A DNA stretch of 37,172 nt from NCBI GenBank assembly GCA_030641715.1, contig DAOWGX010000021.1:1-37172 (forward strand), written 5' to 3'. A program made the translations under genes and the position numbers. Positions 1 to 7,543 of this stretch are shown piece by piece. The notes under the pieces were generated by a model, which was not told the DNA's origin, did not search any database, and was given only the letters and a program-made list of their open reading frames with translations. This stretch comes from Nanobdellota archaeon. GTDB taxonomy: Archaea; Nanobdellota; Nanobdellia; Pacearchaeales; GW2011-AR1. Position 1 is the stretch's first letter, and every line of letters starts with the position of its first letter.

Positions 1-619
1 GTGAAGGGATTAATGAAGTGTGGACGAATGAGGGGACTTCATAGTTTATGTCTTTTAGATTTTCGACGGCAATCATGTGAATTTTTCGTTGTTCCATTCC
101 TGCAACGACAGCGTCTACGTTTAGTGCTTTCATGTCCGCGACTTGCATAAAAGGGTAAATAATTTGAGATACTTTTGCGTGGTCTACGTCTCTTGCGACA
201 GCCTGCATTGCTCTGATTCCCCGATTTAGCGTCGAGTTTGCGGCGAGTGAAAAAACATCTTCGATATACTCTGGCTTTTTTTGAAAGCTAGTTCCTACAA
301 TTACTTCAGGGTTCTTTAATCCAATTTTTTTAAAGGCTTTTTTCCAATTTTCTACTTGTTCATTGATGAAATCCCAATCGCCTTTTTTATTTAATAAGGC
401 GTGCCAATCTGCTAGTAATATTTTGACTTTGAACCCAGCGTCTTCGAAATCTTTTAGTTTTAGGATAGTTACATAGTGTCCGATATGTAAATCTCCTGAG
501 GGTTCGTAGCCACAATAAACGATTGGTTGTTTTTTTTCAAAAGATGATTTTAGTTTTTCTTCTCTTAAAACTTCTGCGGTGTTTTTTTTTATTAGTTCTA
601 ACTTCTTTTTTGAGTCCAT
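1..619 (-). CDS. tyrS: Tyrosyl-tRNA synthetase, N-terminal part (runs off the left edge)
   Basis: Charges tRNA-Tyr with tyrosine in the cytoplasm. Reading leftward from the ATG at 619, about 206 codons are visible. They include a class I signature with Tyr and substrate-pocket residues (VYCGYEPSGDLHIGHY, about residues 34-49) and the archaeal/eukaryotic motif AGMEQRKIHM near residue 180. The archaeal enzyme is usually a little over 300 residues, so roughly the last third, including the KMSKS-like loop, lies outside. The start fits a palindromic TATA-like box (ATTTAAAT, 642-649) centred 26 bp upstream, which predicts a leaderless or nearly leaderless mRNA. It is divergent from trxB. Confidence 0.93.
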   Translation of the reverse strand, partial: MDSKKKLELIKKNTAEVLREEKLKSSFEKKQPIVYCGYEPSGDLHIGHYVTILKLKDFEDAGFKVKILLADWHALLNKKGDWDFINEQVENWKKAFKKIGLKNPEVIVGTSFQKKPEYIEDVFSLAANSTLNRGIRAMQAVARDVDHAKVSQIIYPFMQVADMKALNVDAVVAGMEQRKIHMIAVENLKDINYEVPSFVHTSLIPS

Positions 620-641
620 ATGTTGGATTGGGAACGGAGTT

Positions 642-671
642 ATTTAAATGTTGTTGGTAAGATATAAAAAG
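642..671. promoter_or_regulatory. Divergent TATA boxes of tyrS and trxB
   Basis: ATTTAAAT at 642-649 lies about 26 bp before the tyrS ATG on the minus strand. GATATAAAAAG at 661-671 lies about 27 bp before the trxB ATG on the plus strand. Both match archaeal TATA spacing, so the 72-bp gap holds two back-to-back promoters. A short purine-rich Shine-Dalgarno (aggaagg) precedes trxB. Confidence 0.6.
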
Positions 672-691
672 TCTTTATATTTTAGGAAGGG

Positions 692-1600
692 ATGGTAGAA
701 GTTTATGATTTGTTGATTCTTGGAACGGGTCCTGCAGGGATGGCTGCTGCGATTTATGGTGGGCGTTATGATATGAAGACTTTGATTATTGGAAAGGAAA
801 TTGGCGGGACTACGAATCTTGCGGGAGAGTTGGAGAATTATCCAGGGTTTACGGGTTCGGGGGTTGATTTGATGAAGAAGTTTGAGGAGCAGGCGAAGAC
901 TTTTGGTGCTGTGTTTGAGATGGGAAATGTTGATAAGTTGGAGAAAGTTGATAGGGGGTTTAGTGTTAGCGTCGGAGATAAAAAATTTGTCGGTCGTTCG
1001 GTTATAGGTTGTCTCGGATCGGAGCGTCGGAAGTTGGAGATTCCTGGAGAGGACGAGTTTTCGGGAAAAGGAGTTTCGTATTGTGCGACTTGCGACGGGA
1101 ATTTTTTTAGAGGCAAGACTGTTGTCGTCGTCGGTGGTTCGGATTCGGCAGCGAAGGCGGCGATTTATCTTGCGAGTATTTGTGAGAAGGTTTATATCAG
1201 TTATCGGGGAGAAAAGATGAGGTGTGTTCCGATAAGTTTGGATAGGATTGAGGCTACGGAAAATATCGAGATTATTTATAATTCTAAACTTGTTGAGATT
1301 GTAGGAGATGGGAAGGTTAGTAATGTGAGGATGGAATCCTTGAATGGGAAAAAAATGGTTGATGTCGACGGTGTTTTTATTGAGATTGGTTTGATGCCAT
1401 CTACGAAGATTTTTGAGGGGCTTGGTGTTGAATTGGATAAGGGTTATGTTAAGGTTGATGAAGGTGGCCGGACTTCGGTTGAGGGTTTGTTCGCGGCGGG
1501 AGACGGGACGAATAATCCGTTTAAGCAGACGATAACAGCGACGGCGGATGGGGCATTGGCGGCGAAGTCGGCTTATGATTTTGTGAAGTTAGGGAAGTAA
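692..1600 (+). CDS. trxB: Thioredoxin reductase-like FAD-dependent oxidoreductase
   Basis: Low-molecular-weight thioredoxin reductase family, 302 aa against a usual 300-320. Visible parts: FAD-binding GTGPAG at residues 11-16, redox-active disulfide CATC at 131-134 within SYCATCDG, a second nucleotide-binding turn VVVVGGSDSA near 144-153, and the C-terminal FAD motif GDG at 270-272 followed by KQTITATADGALAA. The HRRxxxR element that binds the NADPH 2'-phosphate reads YRGEKMR here (171-177), so only part of the arginine cluster is present. NADH or another donor is therefore possible (inference). It would supply electrons to thioredoxin or glutaredoxin-like proteins; none is seen nearby. Own promoter and SD. 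Confidence 0.93.
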   Translation: MVEVYDLLILGTGPAGMAAAIYGGRYDMKTLIIGKEIGGTTNLAGELENYPGFTGSGVDLMKKFEEQAKTFGAVFEMGNVDKLEKVDRGFSVSVGDKKFVGRSVIGCLGSERRKLEIPGEDEFSGKGVSYCATCDGNFFRGKTVVVVGGSDSAAKAAIYLASICEKVYISYRGEKMRCVPISLDRIEATENIEIIYNSKLVEIVGDGKVSNVRMESLNGKKMVDVDGVFIEIGLMPSTKIFEGLGVELDKGYVKVDEGGRTSVEGLFAAGDGTNNPFKQTITATADGALAAKSAYDFVKLGK

Positions 1601-1675
1601 TTAACATTTGGGTAAATATAATACGATGTTTCTATTATAATAATATTTAAATAGAGAAGGGAGGATTTTAACTAT

Positions 1676-2137
1676 ATGGGGAAAAGAATCGTCTGTATGG
1701 AAGTTAGTGATAGGACTGTTGTAGACACAGATGGATTAAATGCTGGATTGAGAGGATTAGCAACAAAAACAGAGGATTCTTATGATTTTGAGGATATTCT
1801 AAGTAGTGCGATACAATCTCTTTATAGGGCACAGCCAGAAGGACAGGTTAACTATGGGGGAGAAAATCCTCGTGTGGGAGAAATTTGGCTATGTAGATTC
1901 AATAATGAGCAAGGAGCAGGAAATGCAAATATTGAGTATATTCTTGCTGGTGAATATAAAGAAAGATGGAAATATATTCAAAAAACAATCGGAACGATAA
2001 ATTTAAGGAAAAGAACTTATTCGGTAGAATGGAATGGGAGAGGGGGGGAAGATTGCTATCAAATACCAGAAGTTTTGATGAGGGATACTGGAAGGGTTAT
2101 GGAGTGTTTAGGGTTGGATAGAAAAAGTAGAGAATAA
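1676..2137 (+). CDS. Hypothetical protein, 153 aa
   Basis: I do not recognise this protein. It has no signal peptide, membrane segment or cysteine cluster. The sequence is mixed alpha/beta, with an Asp/Glu-rich N-terminus and an aromatic central strand region (VGEIWLCRFNN near residue 67), then a Lys/Arg-rich stretch near 110-123. A TATA-like ataatatttaaat lies about 30 bp upstream and a purine-rich gagaagggagg close to the start. It is monocistronic and convergent with htpX. Codon use is A-rich and unlike the G-rich trxB beside it, which hints at a different expression class or history. Confidence 0.7.
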   Translation: MGKRIVCMEVSDRTVVDTDGLNAGLRGLATKTEDSYDFEDILSSAIQSLYRAQPEGQVNYGGENPRVGEIWLCRFNNEQGAGNANIEYILAGEYKERWKYIQKTIGTINLRKRTYSVEWNGRGGEDCYQIPEVLMRDTGRVMECLGLDRKSRE

Positions 2138-2145
2138 TAGGGTAG

Positions 2146-2165
2146 GCACTTTTCTATAAAAGAGC
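2146..2165. terminator. Hairpin between convergent genes
   Basis: GCACTTTT, a 4-nt loop, then AAAAGAGC: an 8-bp stem with one mismatch in the 50-bp gap between the unknown gene ending at 2137 and htpX ending at 2188. Its place and its A/T tracts on both strands fit a bidirectional termination signal, although archaeal termination mainly needs only the T tract. Confidence 0.35.
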
Positions 2166-2187
2166 ACAAAAAATTATTATGTTAAAC

Positions 2188-3075
2188 TCACATCCTCTCT
2201 AATCGTGCAATCCTTTTTGGTAACGGTGGATGTGTCATAAACCATTCTCTTTCTTTCGTAGGTTTCGCCAAAAACAAAGGCGCTACTGCTCCGGAAACTT
2301 TCATAGGTTTATTATCTTGAATTTTCTTCAGGGCTCCGATTAATCCCGTCGGTGTTCGTATAAACTTAACAGCCGAAGAATCTGCGGCGTATTCTCGTTT
2401 TCTTGAAATAGCTAGTTGGACCAGTGCGACGATTATCGGAGCCAGGATTGCGAGTGCGATTCCGATGATCATGAAGATTGCGTTGTTGTTTCCTCTGCTG
2501 TTTCGTCCTCCCATCATTGAATTCCAGAATAAACTTCTTAGGAAAATTTGGGAGATGATTGCTATCATCCCGACGAGGACTGCGGTTAATGTCATGAATC
2601 TGATGTCGTAGTTTGCGATGTGCGAGAGTTCGTGAGCGAGGACGCCTTCGAGTTCTTGTTTTGTTAGTTTTTGTAAGGCTCCTGTTGTTACGCAGATGAC
2701 CGCATGTTGGGGATCTCGTCCTGAGGCGAATGCGTTGATTTGTGGATTATCCATAATGTAGAGTTTTGGTTTTGGAAGTCCTGATGCAAGACAGAGCCCT
2801 TCGACGATATCGTTGTATTGTCTGTATTCGGAACTTGTGGCTTTCTTCGCACCTACAGAGGCTATTGCTAGGTCTGCGGATTTGTAGTAGCCACCGACGA
2901 CGTAGATTAGGGAGAAAATTGTTCCGAAGATTATTATGAAGAAAAGGTAGTCTCCACCGAGGGCGAAACCTATTGTGTAGATTAAGGCAAGGAGGACTAC
3001 GAGGACTATTGTAATTAGAAAGATTGAGTTGATTTTGTTTTTTCGGATTTCTTCGTGGAATGAGAGTCTTTGCAT
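2188..3075 (-). CDS. htpX: HtpX-like M48 membrane metalloprotease
   Basis: Zinc protease of the inner-membrane quality-control family M48B, 295 aa. Two hydrophobic segments lie near residues 17-38 and 43-61. The zinc motif HELSH is at 148-152, with the third-ligand region REYAADSSA near 227-235. Further hydrophobic segments are at 160-180 and 198-222. The catalytic domain is complete, so the protein should cleave misfolded membrane proteins at the cytoplasmic face (family knowledge). It is last in a minus-strand run lemA-thrC-htpX and starts 9 nt after thrC ends. LemA and HtpX often occur together, so the intervening thrC is the odd member. Confidence 0.93.
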   Translation of the reverse strand: MQRLSFHEEIRKNKINSIFLITIVLVVLLALIYTIGFALGGDYLFFIIIFGTIFSLIYVVGGYYKSADLAIASVGAKKATSSEYRQYNDIVEGLCLASGLPKPKLYIMDNPQINAFASGRDPQHAVICVTTGALQKLTKQELEGVLAHELSHIANYDIRFMTLTAVLVGMIAIISQIFLRSLFWNSMMGGRNSRGNNNAIFMIIGIALAILAPIIVALVQLAISRKREYAADSSAVKFIRTPTGLIGALKKIQDNKPMKVSGAVAPLFLAKPTKEREWFMTHPPLPKRIARLERM

Positions 3076-3084
3076 TGTTGTGAT

Positions 3085-4503
3085 TTATATGTTTTTTCTT
3101 ATATAATCTTTTAATTCATCTTCATTATTTGAAATTTCGTAAAAATTGTTTGGATTAATGTTTTTTTCAATTCCAATAAATCTTTCTTCTCTTTCAGGCG
3201 TAAAACCTAAGGCTTTCTTTATAGTCTCTTCAAATTTTACTGGCAGAGCAGTTTCCATACATATCATCGGGATTCCGTCGTTAGTTTTATATTTTTTTGC
3301 GACTGTTAGAGCATCCGCACTGTGCGGGTCTATTATTTTTCCAGTTTCTTTATATAACTGTTTTATTGTGTTTATCCTATCTTGGTGAGTTGAAGAATCG
3401 CTATAAAACCCCTTCTGCCTAAATATACTGAAATCAACCCCGAAATCTTTGAAGTCTACTTTCCCAGTTTCCTTGAATTTTTTCATATATTCTATTACGG
3501 TTTCTGCGTTTCTATCTACAATGTCGAATAATAATCTTTCGTAATTTGATGCTTTTGATATATCCATCGAAGGGCTTGATGTAATTTGTGCAGGGGTAAT
3601 TTCATAAATTCCAGTTTTAATTAGATTATCAAGAACGTTATTTTCATTTGTTGCGATAATTAATTTTCTAATTGGCAGTCCCATCTTTTTTGCAATATAT
3701 CCTGAGAGAATATTTCCGAAATTTCCAGTAGGAACCACAAAGTCAATCTCATCTCCAATCTTTTTTATAACTTGCAAATATCCTGAAAAAAAGTAAGGGA
3801 TTTGTGAAGAGATCCGTCCCCAATTAATAGAATTTACTGCGCCTAATTTTGAAAATTCTGAATCTTGCTTTAATTTTTTTACCAAATCTTGACGATCATC
3901 AAATCTTCCGTTGACACCGATGTTAAAAATATTTCCGCCTGACAGTGAACCCATTTGAGCTTTTTGAAAGTCACTCATTCCTGTTTTTGGACTCAGCATA
4001 AATAGTGTAATATTTTTCAATCCCTTAACTGCAGCTTCGGCGGATGATCCGGTGTCTCCAGAGGTTGCTCCGAGAATTATTAATTTTTCATTTCGTTTAC
4101 TTAATTCATAATTCATTTCCTGTCCCAACTCTTGTAATGCCATATCCTTGAATGCTGCTGTTGGACCAAGAGAAAGATTTTGTATAAAAAGATCTTTTCC
4201 TATTTCCTGAACAGGAACTGTGTTTAAATTTTGTGAGTTAAATTTTGGTTCTACATAGGCGTTTTTTAAGAGAGTTTTTAAATCATCGTCGGGGATTGCT
4301 CCTCTAACTAATTTCTTTTTTATTTCAAAAGCTAACTCGGGATAAGACATTTTTTTCATTGCTTTTAATTCTTCTATAGAAATTTGCGGATATTTTGTTG
4401 GAACGTATAACCCACCATCTGGAGCAAGACCCTTCAGTAAAGCATCTGTATAAGAAATCTCTTTTTTATTTTCATCTCTTGCGCTAATTAATGTCCCTTC
4501 CAT
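3085..4503 (-). CDS. thrC: Threonine synthase
   Basis: PLP enzyme converting O-phosphohomoserine to threonine, the last step of threonine synthesis. At 472 aa it is of the longer fungal/bacterial type, not the short archaeal type. Visible: N-terminal SYTDALLKGLAPDGGLYVP (residues 17-35), the PLP lysine K119 in AAFKDM, the phosphate-binding loop LGATSGDTGSSAEAA near 144-158, and FVVPTGNFGNILSGYIAKK in the second half. No other threonine-pathway gene is in the window. It lies 33 nt after lemA and 9 nt before htpX, so co-transcription is likely. Confidence 0.95.
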   Translation of the reverse strand: MEGTLISARDENKKEISYTDALLKGLAPDGGLYVPTKYPQISIEELKAMKKMSYPELAFEIKKKLVRGAIPDDDLKTLLKNAYVEPKFNSQNLNTVPVQEIGKDLFIQNLSLGPTAAFKDMALQELGQEMNYELSKRNEKLIILGATSGDTGSSAEAAVKGLKNITLFMLSPKTGMSDFQKAQMGSLSGGNIFNIGVNGRFDDRQDLVKKLKQDSEFSKLGAVNSINWGRISSQIPYFFSGYLQVIKKIGDEIDFVVPTGNFGNILSGYIAKKMGLPIRKLIIATNENNVLDNLIKTGIYEITPAQITSSPSMDISKASNYERLLFDIVDRNAETVIEYMKKFKETGKVDFKDFGVDFSIFRQKGFYSDSSTHQDRINTIKQLYKETGKIIDPHSADALTVAKKYKTNDGIPMICMETALPVKFEETIKKALGFTPEREERFIGIEKNINPNNFYEISNNEDELKDYIRKNI

Positions 4504-4536
4504 ATTGTTATATCTAATTCTAAGTTTTTAATTGTT

Positions 4537-5085
4537 CTAGAATTCAACTTTTGGAACTGCCTTCGCTGCTTCTGGAATTTTCAAATAGTCTCGTTTTTTA
4601 AATCCGTAGAGGGAGGCGAACCATTTTCCTGGAACCATGTTTGTCATGACATTGTAGGACATGATTCCGTCGTTGTAGTATTGTCTTGCGTATGCTACCT
4701 TGTCTTCGATAGCAGAGAGTTCTTGTTGTAGTTGTAGAAAATTAGTGTTTGCTTTTAGGTCGGGGTAACCTTCTGCGATTGCGAAGATTGATTTAAGCGC
4801 TGATTGTAATTGGTTGCCGGCCTTCATTTTGTTTTCGACGCCTGATGCCTGGACGAGAGCTTTTCTTGCGTTGGTGATCTCTTTGATTATGCCTTTCTCG
4901 TGTTTCATGTATCCTTTTACCGAGGATAATAAGTTGGGTATTAAATCTGAACGTTTTTTGAGTTGAACGCTGATTTGTGCTAGGGAGTTGTCGATTTGGT
5001 GGGATAGTCGGACGAAGTTGTTGTAGTAGCTAAAGAATATTATTATTGTGACTGCTACTATTCCGAGAGTTATCCAGAGTATCAT
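4537..5085 (-). CDS. lemA: LemA family membrane protein
   Basis: 182 aa, with one N-terminal transmembrane helix (residues 2-20) and a long helical body. It carries the family signature RSDLIPNLLSSVKGYMKHEK (about 45-64) and the typical FLQLQQELSAIEDKVAYARQYYND segment near 120-143. The biochemical role is not settled; genome association with HtpX suggests envelope stress or protein quality control. First gene of the minus-strand run lemA-thrC-htpX. It shares a symmetrical TATA box with the divergent ferredoxin gene, which puts its ATG at or near the transcript start. Confidence 0.92.
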   Translation of the reverse strand: MILWITLGIVAVTIIIFFSYYNNFVRLSHQIDNSLAQISVQLKKRSDLIPNLLSSVKGYMKHEKGIIKEITNARKALVQASGVENKMKAGNQLQSALKSIFAIAEGYPDLKANTNFLQLQQELSAIEDKVAYARQYYNDGIMSYNVMTNMVPGKWFASLYGFKKRDYLKIPEAAKAVPKVEF

Positions 5086-5106
5086 ATTTTGTTAAAAGAG
5101 AATAAG

Positions 5107-5114
5107 TTTATAAA
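5107..5114. promoter_or_regulatory. Single palindromic TATA box between lemA and the ferredoxin gene
   Basis: TTTATAAA is a perfect 8-bp palindrome in a 49-bp gap. Its centre is about 25.5 bp from the lemA ATG (5085, minus) and 24.5 bp from the ferredoxin ATG (5135, plus). I see no second TATA-like site at a suitable distance in this gap. One box may therefore direct leaderless transcripts both ways. Confidence 0.6.
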
Positions 5115-5134
5115 TGTTATTGGGATAAAATATC

Positions 5135-5320
5135 ATGGCATATAAGGTAACTGTGGATAAAGAAAAGTGTGTTGGTTGCGGGGCTTGTTCTGCGACTTGT
5201 TCTGGTTCTTTTGAGATGAGGGATGGTATAGCGTTTGCTGTTAAATCTGAAGTCGAAGAGTTGACGTGCGAAAAGGATGCTGAGTCTACGTGTCCTGTTG
5301 ATGCGATTAGTGTTAGTTAG
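5135..5320 (+). CDS. Small single-cluster [4Fe-4S] ferredoxin
   Basis: 61 aa soluble electron carrier. C12, C15 and C18 (CVGCGAC) plus C53 before P54 make the ligand set for one [4Fe-4S] cluster. C22 and C45 are extra and could form a disulfide, as in some archaeal and thermophile monocluster ferredoxins (inference). The lengths and the central FEMRDGIAF match the Pyrococcus/Thermotoga-type fold. It is expressed as a leaderless mRNA from the shared TATA box at 5107-5114. Its partner enzyme is not evident; the thioredoxin reductase and the Fe-S operon nearby are possibilities only. Confidence 0.92.
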   Translation: MAYKVTVDKEKCVGCGACSATCSGSFEMRDGIAFAVKSEVEELTCEKDAESTCPVDAISVS

Positions 5321-5393
5321 GTTAAGGTATTTCTGTTATTTTTTAGTAGTTACAAATAGGAAGTTTTAAAAGTGTGGTGGTGGTAGTGGTATT

Positions 5394-5762
5394 ATGGTAG
5401 AAATGGGTTTTAATTGTAATAAATCAGGGGAGAAAAGCTGTATTTATAGTGATTATGTTGGACGTGTAGGGCATTACAGCGTCGGTAGTGTGGGTGTTAC
5501 TGGAGTATTAAAAGAGATAAATTTTGATAAAGGATATGTGGCTGTTCAACCATCTCTTGTGGGGCGTGGAAAATATATAAGAATAGAAGAGGATAGTCCG
5601 ACAATTATAAGTATAACTCAAGGTAATCCTCTAGCAATAAGGCCGTTAAAGGATGGCGATCTTGTTAAAATGGTTGAAGAGAGTAATAATAATGTCACCA
5701 TATTAGAGACTAAGCAACATCCAAGTTTTTTTGCTCGTGTAAAGTATTTATTTTTCAAATAA
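5394..5762 (+). CDS. Hypothetical protein, 122 aa
   Basis: Not recognised. The N-terminus has two cysteines (C8, C16). A beta-rich core follows (YVGRVGHYSVGSVGVTGVLK, residues 21-40, then GYVAVQP and YIRIEED), reminiscent of a small barrel fold, and the C-terminus is basic and aromatic (FFARVKYLFFK). No membrane segment is certain. The repeat gtggtggtggtagtgg just upstream is low-complexity and may hold the SD. It lies between ferredoxin and the Fe-S operon in the same direction, but the 50-bp gap to the HTH gene contains a fresh promoter, so co-regulation is not shown. Confidence 0.6.
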   Translation: MVEMGFNCNKSGEKSCIYSDYVGRVGHYSVGSVGVTGVLKEINFDKGYVAVQPSLVGRGKYIRIEEDSPTIISITQGNPLAIRPLKDGDLVKMVEESNNNVTILETKQHPSFFARVKYLFFK

Positions 5763-5798
5763 AAATTTATTTATCTTCCGTAATTTTTATAAAGGGAA

Positions 5799-5814
5799 GT
5801 TAACTATAGTTAAC
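5799..5814. promoter_or_regulatory. Perfect 16-bp palindrome, candidate operator of the Fe-S operon
   Basis: GTTAACTATAGTTAAC is a perfect palindrome ending one base before the ATG at 5815. The TATA-like tttttata (about 5784-5792) is centred about 27 bp before the ATG, so the palindrome covers the expected transcript start. A protein bound here would block RNA polymerase recruitment or promoter opening. The first gene downstream is an HTH regulator, so autoregulation is the simplest reading (inference). Confidence 0.55.
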
Positions 5815-6183
5815 ATGTATTTATTGCCACAGGAGATTGAAGTTTGGTATATTATTCCAGCAGTTAGGAAGGAGTTAGCGAAGTTGTTGACTAAGCAACA
5901 TGGGATGAGTTATGAACGAGCTGGAGGTATTCTTGGAATTAGTAAGGCTGCGGTTTCGCAATATTTGTCGAATAAGAGGGCGAATAAGATTAAGTTTAGT
6001 TCTGAGGTGAAGAAGGAGATTGTGAGGTCGGTGAATGTTATTGTAAAGAATGAAAGGAATGTGTTGAGTGAGATGCAAAGAATTTTGAAATATATTAAGG
6101 ATAAGAAATGTTTGTGCGAGGTTTGTAAGAAATATAACAAAAGTGTATTAAATTATTGTGGCTGTGAGCCGAAATATCCATGA
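5815..6183 (+). CDS. HTH transcriptional regulator with C-terminal Cys cluster
   Basis: 122 aa. A helix-turn-helix lies at about residues 32-54 (YERAGGILGISKAAVSQYLS), of the XRE-like type. A helical linker follows, then a Cys-rich tail with C99, C101, C104, C115 and C117 (KCLCEVCKKYN...YCGC) that could bind an Fe-S cluster or zinc. It resembles the archaeal predicted regulators grouped with COG2522 (from memory, not tested). Its stop overlaps the next start (ATGA at 6180-6183), coupling it to the cysteine desulfurase gene. By place and Cys content it may be the archaeal counterpart of IscR/SufR, sensing Fe-S status and binding the palindrome at 5799-5814. Confidence 0.8.
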   Translation: MYLLPQEIEVWYIIPAVRKELAKLLTKQHGMSYERAGGILGISKAAVSQYLSNKRANKIKFSSEVKKEIVRSVNVIVKNERNVLSEMQRILKYIKDKKCLCEVCKKYNKSVLNYCGCEPKYP

Positions 6184-7337
6184 TAAAGAGAGTTTATTTA
6201 GATAATGCAGCGACGACGAAAGTTGATGAACGAGTTTTGAAGGCGATGCGACCATTTTTTTTGGAGAAATTTGGAAATGCTTCTTCGCAACATATTCTTG
6301 GGCAGGAGACTGGGATGGTACTTGAGGAAAGTAGGGGAATAATTGCTAGGTCAATTAAGGCTAGACCCGACGAGATATTTTTTACAGGTAGTGGAACGGA
6401 ATCGAACAATTGGGCGATTAAGGGAATTGGATTAGAGAATCTTGCTTCGGGGAAAAATCATATTGTTACGACTAAAATTGAACATGATTGTATTTTGAAT
6501 TCGTGTGGTTGGATGGGGGAGCAGGGTTTTAATATGACTTATCTCGACGTTGATGAGGAAGGTTTTGTGAATCCGGAAGAGGTTAGAAAGGCGATTACGG
6601 AGAAAACTATTCTTGTTTCTATTATCCATGGTAACAACGAAATTGGAACTATTCAGGATATAGAAAAAATCGGGGAGATTTGTCGAGCCTGCGGAGTTTA
6701 TTTTCATATAGATGCTTGTCAGAGTTATACGAAAGTTCCGATTGATGTGCGAAAACAGAATTTGGATCTTGTTACGCTTAATGCTCATAAGATTAATGGT
6801 CCGAAAGGTGTGGGGGCACTTTATGTTCGGAGAGGGACGAAGATAGCTCCTCTGATTCATGGGGGGAAGCAGGAATCGGGAATGAGGAGCGGGACGGAGA
6901 ATATTCCTGGGATTGTTGGTTTTGCTAAGGCTGTGAAAATTTCGGGATCTCGAGATATTCGGAAGATGACTAGACTTCGAGATAAGTTGATTTATGAAAT
7001 TTCGAAAATTCCTCATTCAAAACTTAATGGTCCTCGAGGAGATAAAAGACTTTGTAATAATGTTAATTTTTCATTTGAAGCGATTGAGGGAGAGGCGATC
7101 GGGGCGTATTTGGATGTGAATAAGATTTGCTCGTCGACGGGTTCTGCTTGTTCATCTCGTAGTCTTGCACCGAGTCATGTTCTTAAGGCGCTTGGTCTTT
7201 CTCCGTTGAATTTAAATAGTTCAATGAGGTTAAGTCTTAGTAAGGACAATACCGATGAGGAGATAGATTATGTTATTAAAACTCTTAGAAAAATTATTTT
7301 CAAACTTAGAAAAATTTCGCCGTTTAAATTAAAGTAA
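6180..7337 (+). CDS. iscS: Cysteine desulfurase (IscS/NifS family)
   Basis: PLP enzyme that removes sulfur from cysteine and passes it as persulfide to the IscU scaffold. 385 aa, full length. N-terminal DNAATTKVDERV, GTESNNWAIKG (72-82), NNEIGTIQD (152-160), PLP-binding HIDACQS (177-182 region) and the Schiff-base lysine K204 in NAHKINGPKG. The catalytic loop holds C324 in STGSACSSRS, the short class I-type pattern. C-terminal MRLSLSKDNTDEEIDYVI. It sits second in the HTH-iscS-DUF1858-iscU operon. Some archaea lack this enzyme, so its presence with IscU marks a bacterial-like ISC route. Confidence 0.96.
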   Translation: MIKRVYLDNAATTKVDERVLKAMRPFFLEKFGNASSQHILGQETGMVLEESRGIIARSIKARPDEIFFTGSGTESNNWAIKGIGLENLASGKNHIVTTKIEHDCILNSCGWMGEQGFNMTYLDVDEEGFVNPEEVRKAITEKTILVSIIHGNNEIGTIQDIEKIGEICRACGVYFHIDACQSYTKVPIDVRKQNLDLVTLNAHKINGPKGVGALYVRRGTKIAPLIHGGKQESGMRSGTENIPGIVGFAKAVKISGSRDIRKMTRLRDKLIYEISKIPHSKLNGPRGDKRLCNNVNFSFEAIEGEAIGAYLDVNKICSSTGSACSSRSLAPSHVLKALGLSPLNLNSSMRLSLSKDNTDEEIDYVIKTLRKIIFKLRKISPFKLK

Positions 7338-7339
7338 TT

Positions 7340-7543
7340 ATGGAAAAAAATAAAAGGATTACGAAAAATATGACCTTCGCAGAGTTAATGGGGTTGGATA
7401 GTGGGGCTGCGAAGAAGTTGGCTGACCGTGGTTTGTTTTGCGGGGGTTGTCCGATGGCGCAGTTTGAGACTATTGAGAATGGTGCTTCGGCTCATGGCGT
7501 CGATGTTGATGAGCTAATTAAGGAATTGAATGGGGATGAGTAA
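7340..7543 (+). CDS. DUF1858-type small redox-disulfide protein
   Basis: 67 aa. The sequence ITKNMTFAELMGLDSGAAKKL followed by the CxxC motif FCGGCPMA (C34, C37) matches the DUF1858 / hybrid-cluster-protein-associated redox disulfide family. The mechanism is not established. Between IscS and IscU, 2 nt after the former and overlapping the latter, it could reduce a disulfide or relay sulfur or electrons during cluster assembly (inference). The two cysteines could also bind a metal. It is very short, acidic and soluble. Confidence 0.85.
   Translation: MEKNKRITKNMTFAELMGLDSGAAKKLADRGLFCGGCPMAQFETIENGASAHGVDVDELIKELNGDE

Noticed and set aside
6432-7016. A 194-codon frame antisense to iscS
   Set aside because: Its residues mirror the conserved cysteine desulfurase codons; it has biased composition and no own signals.
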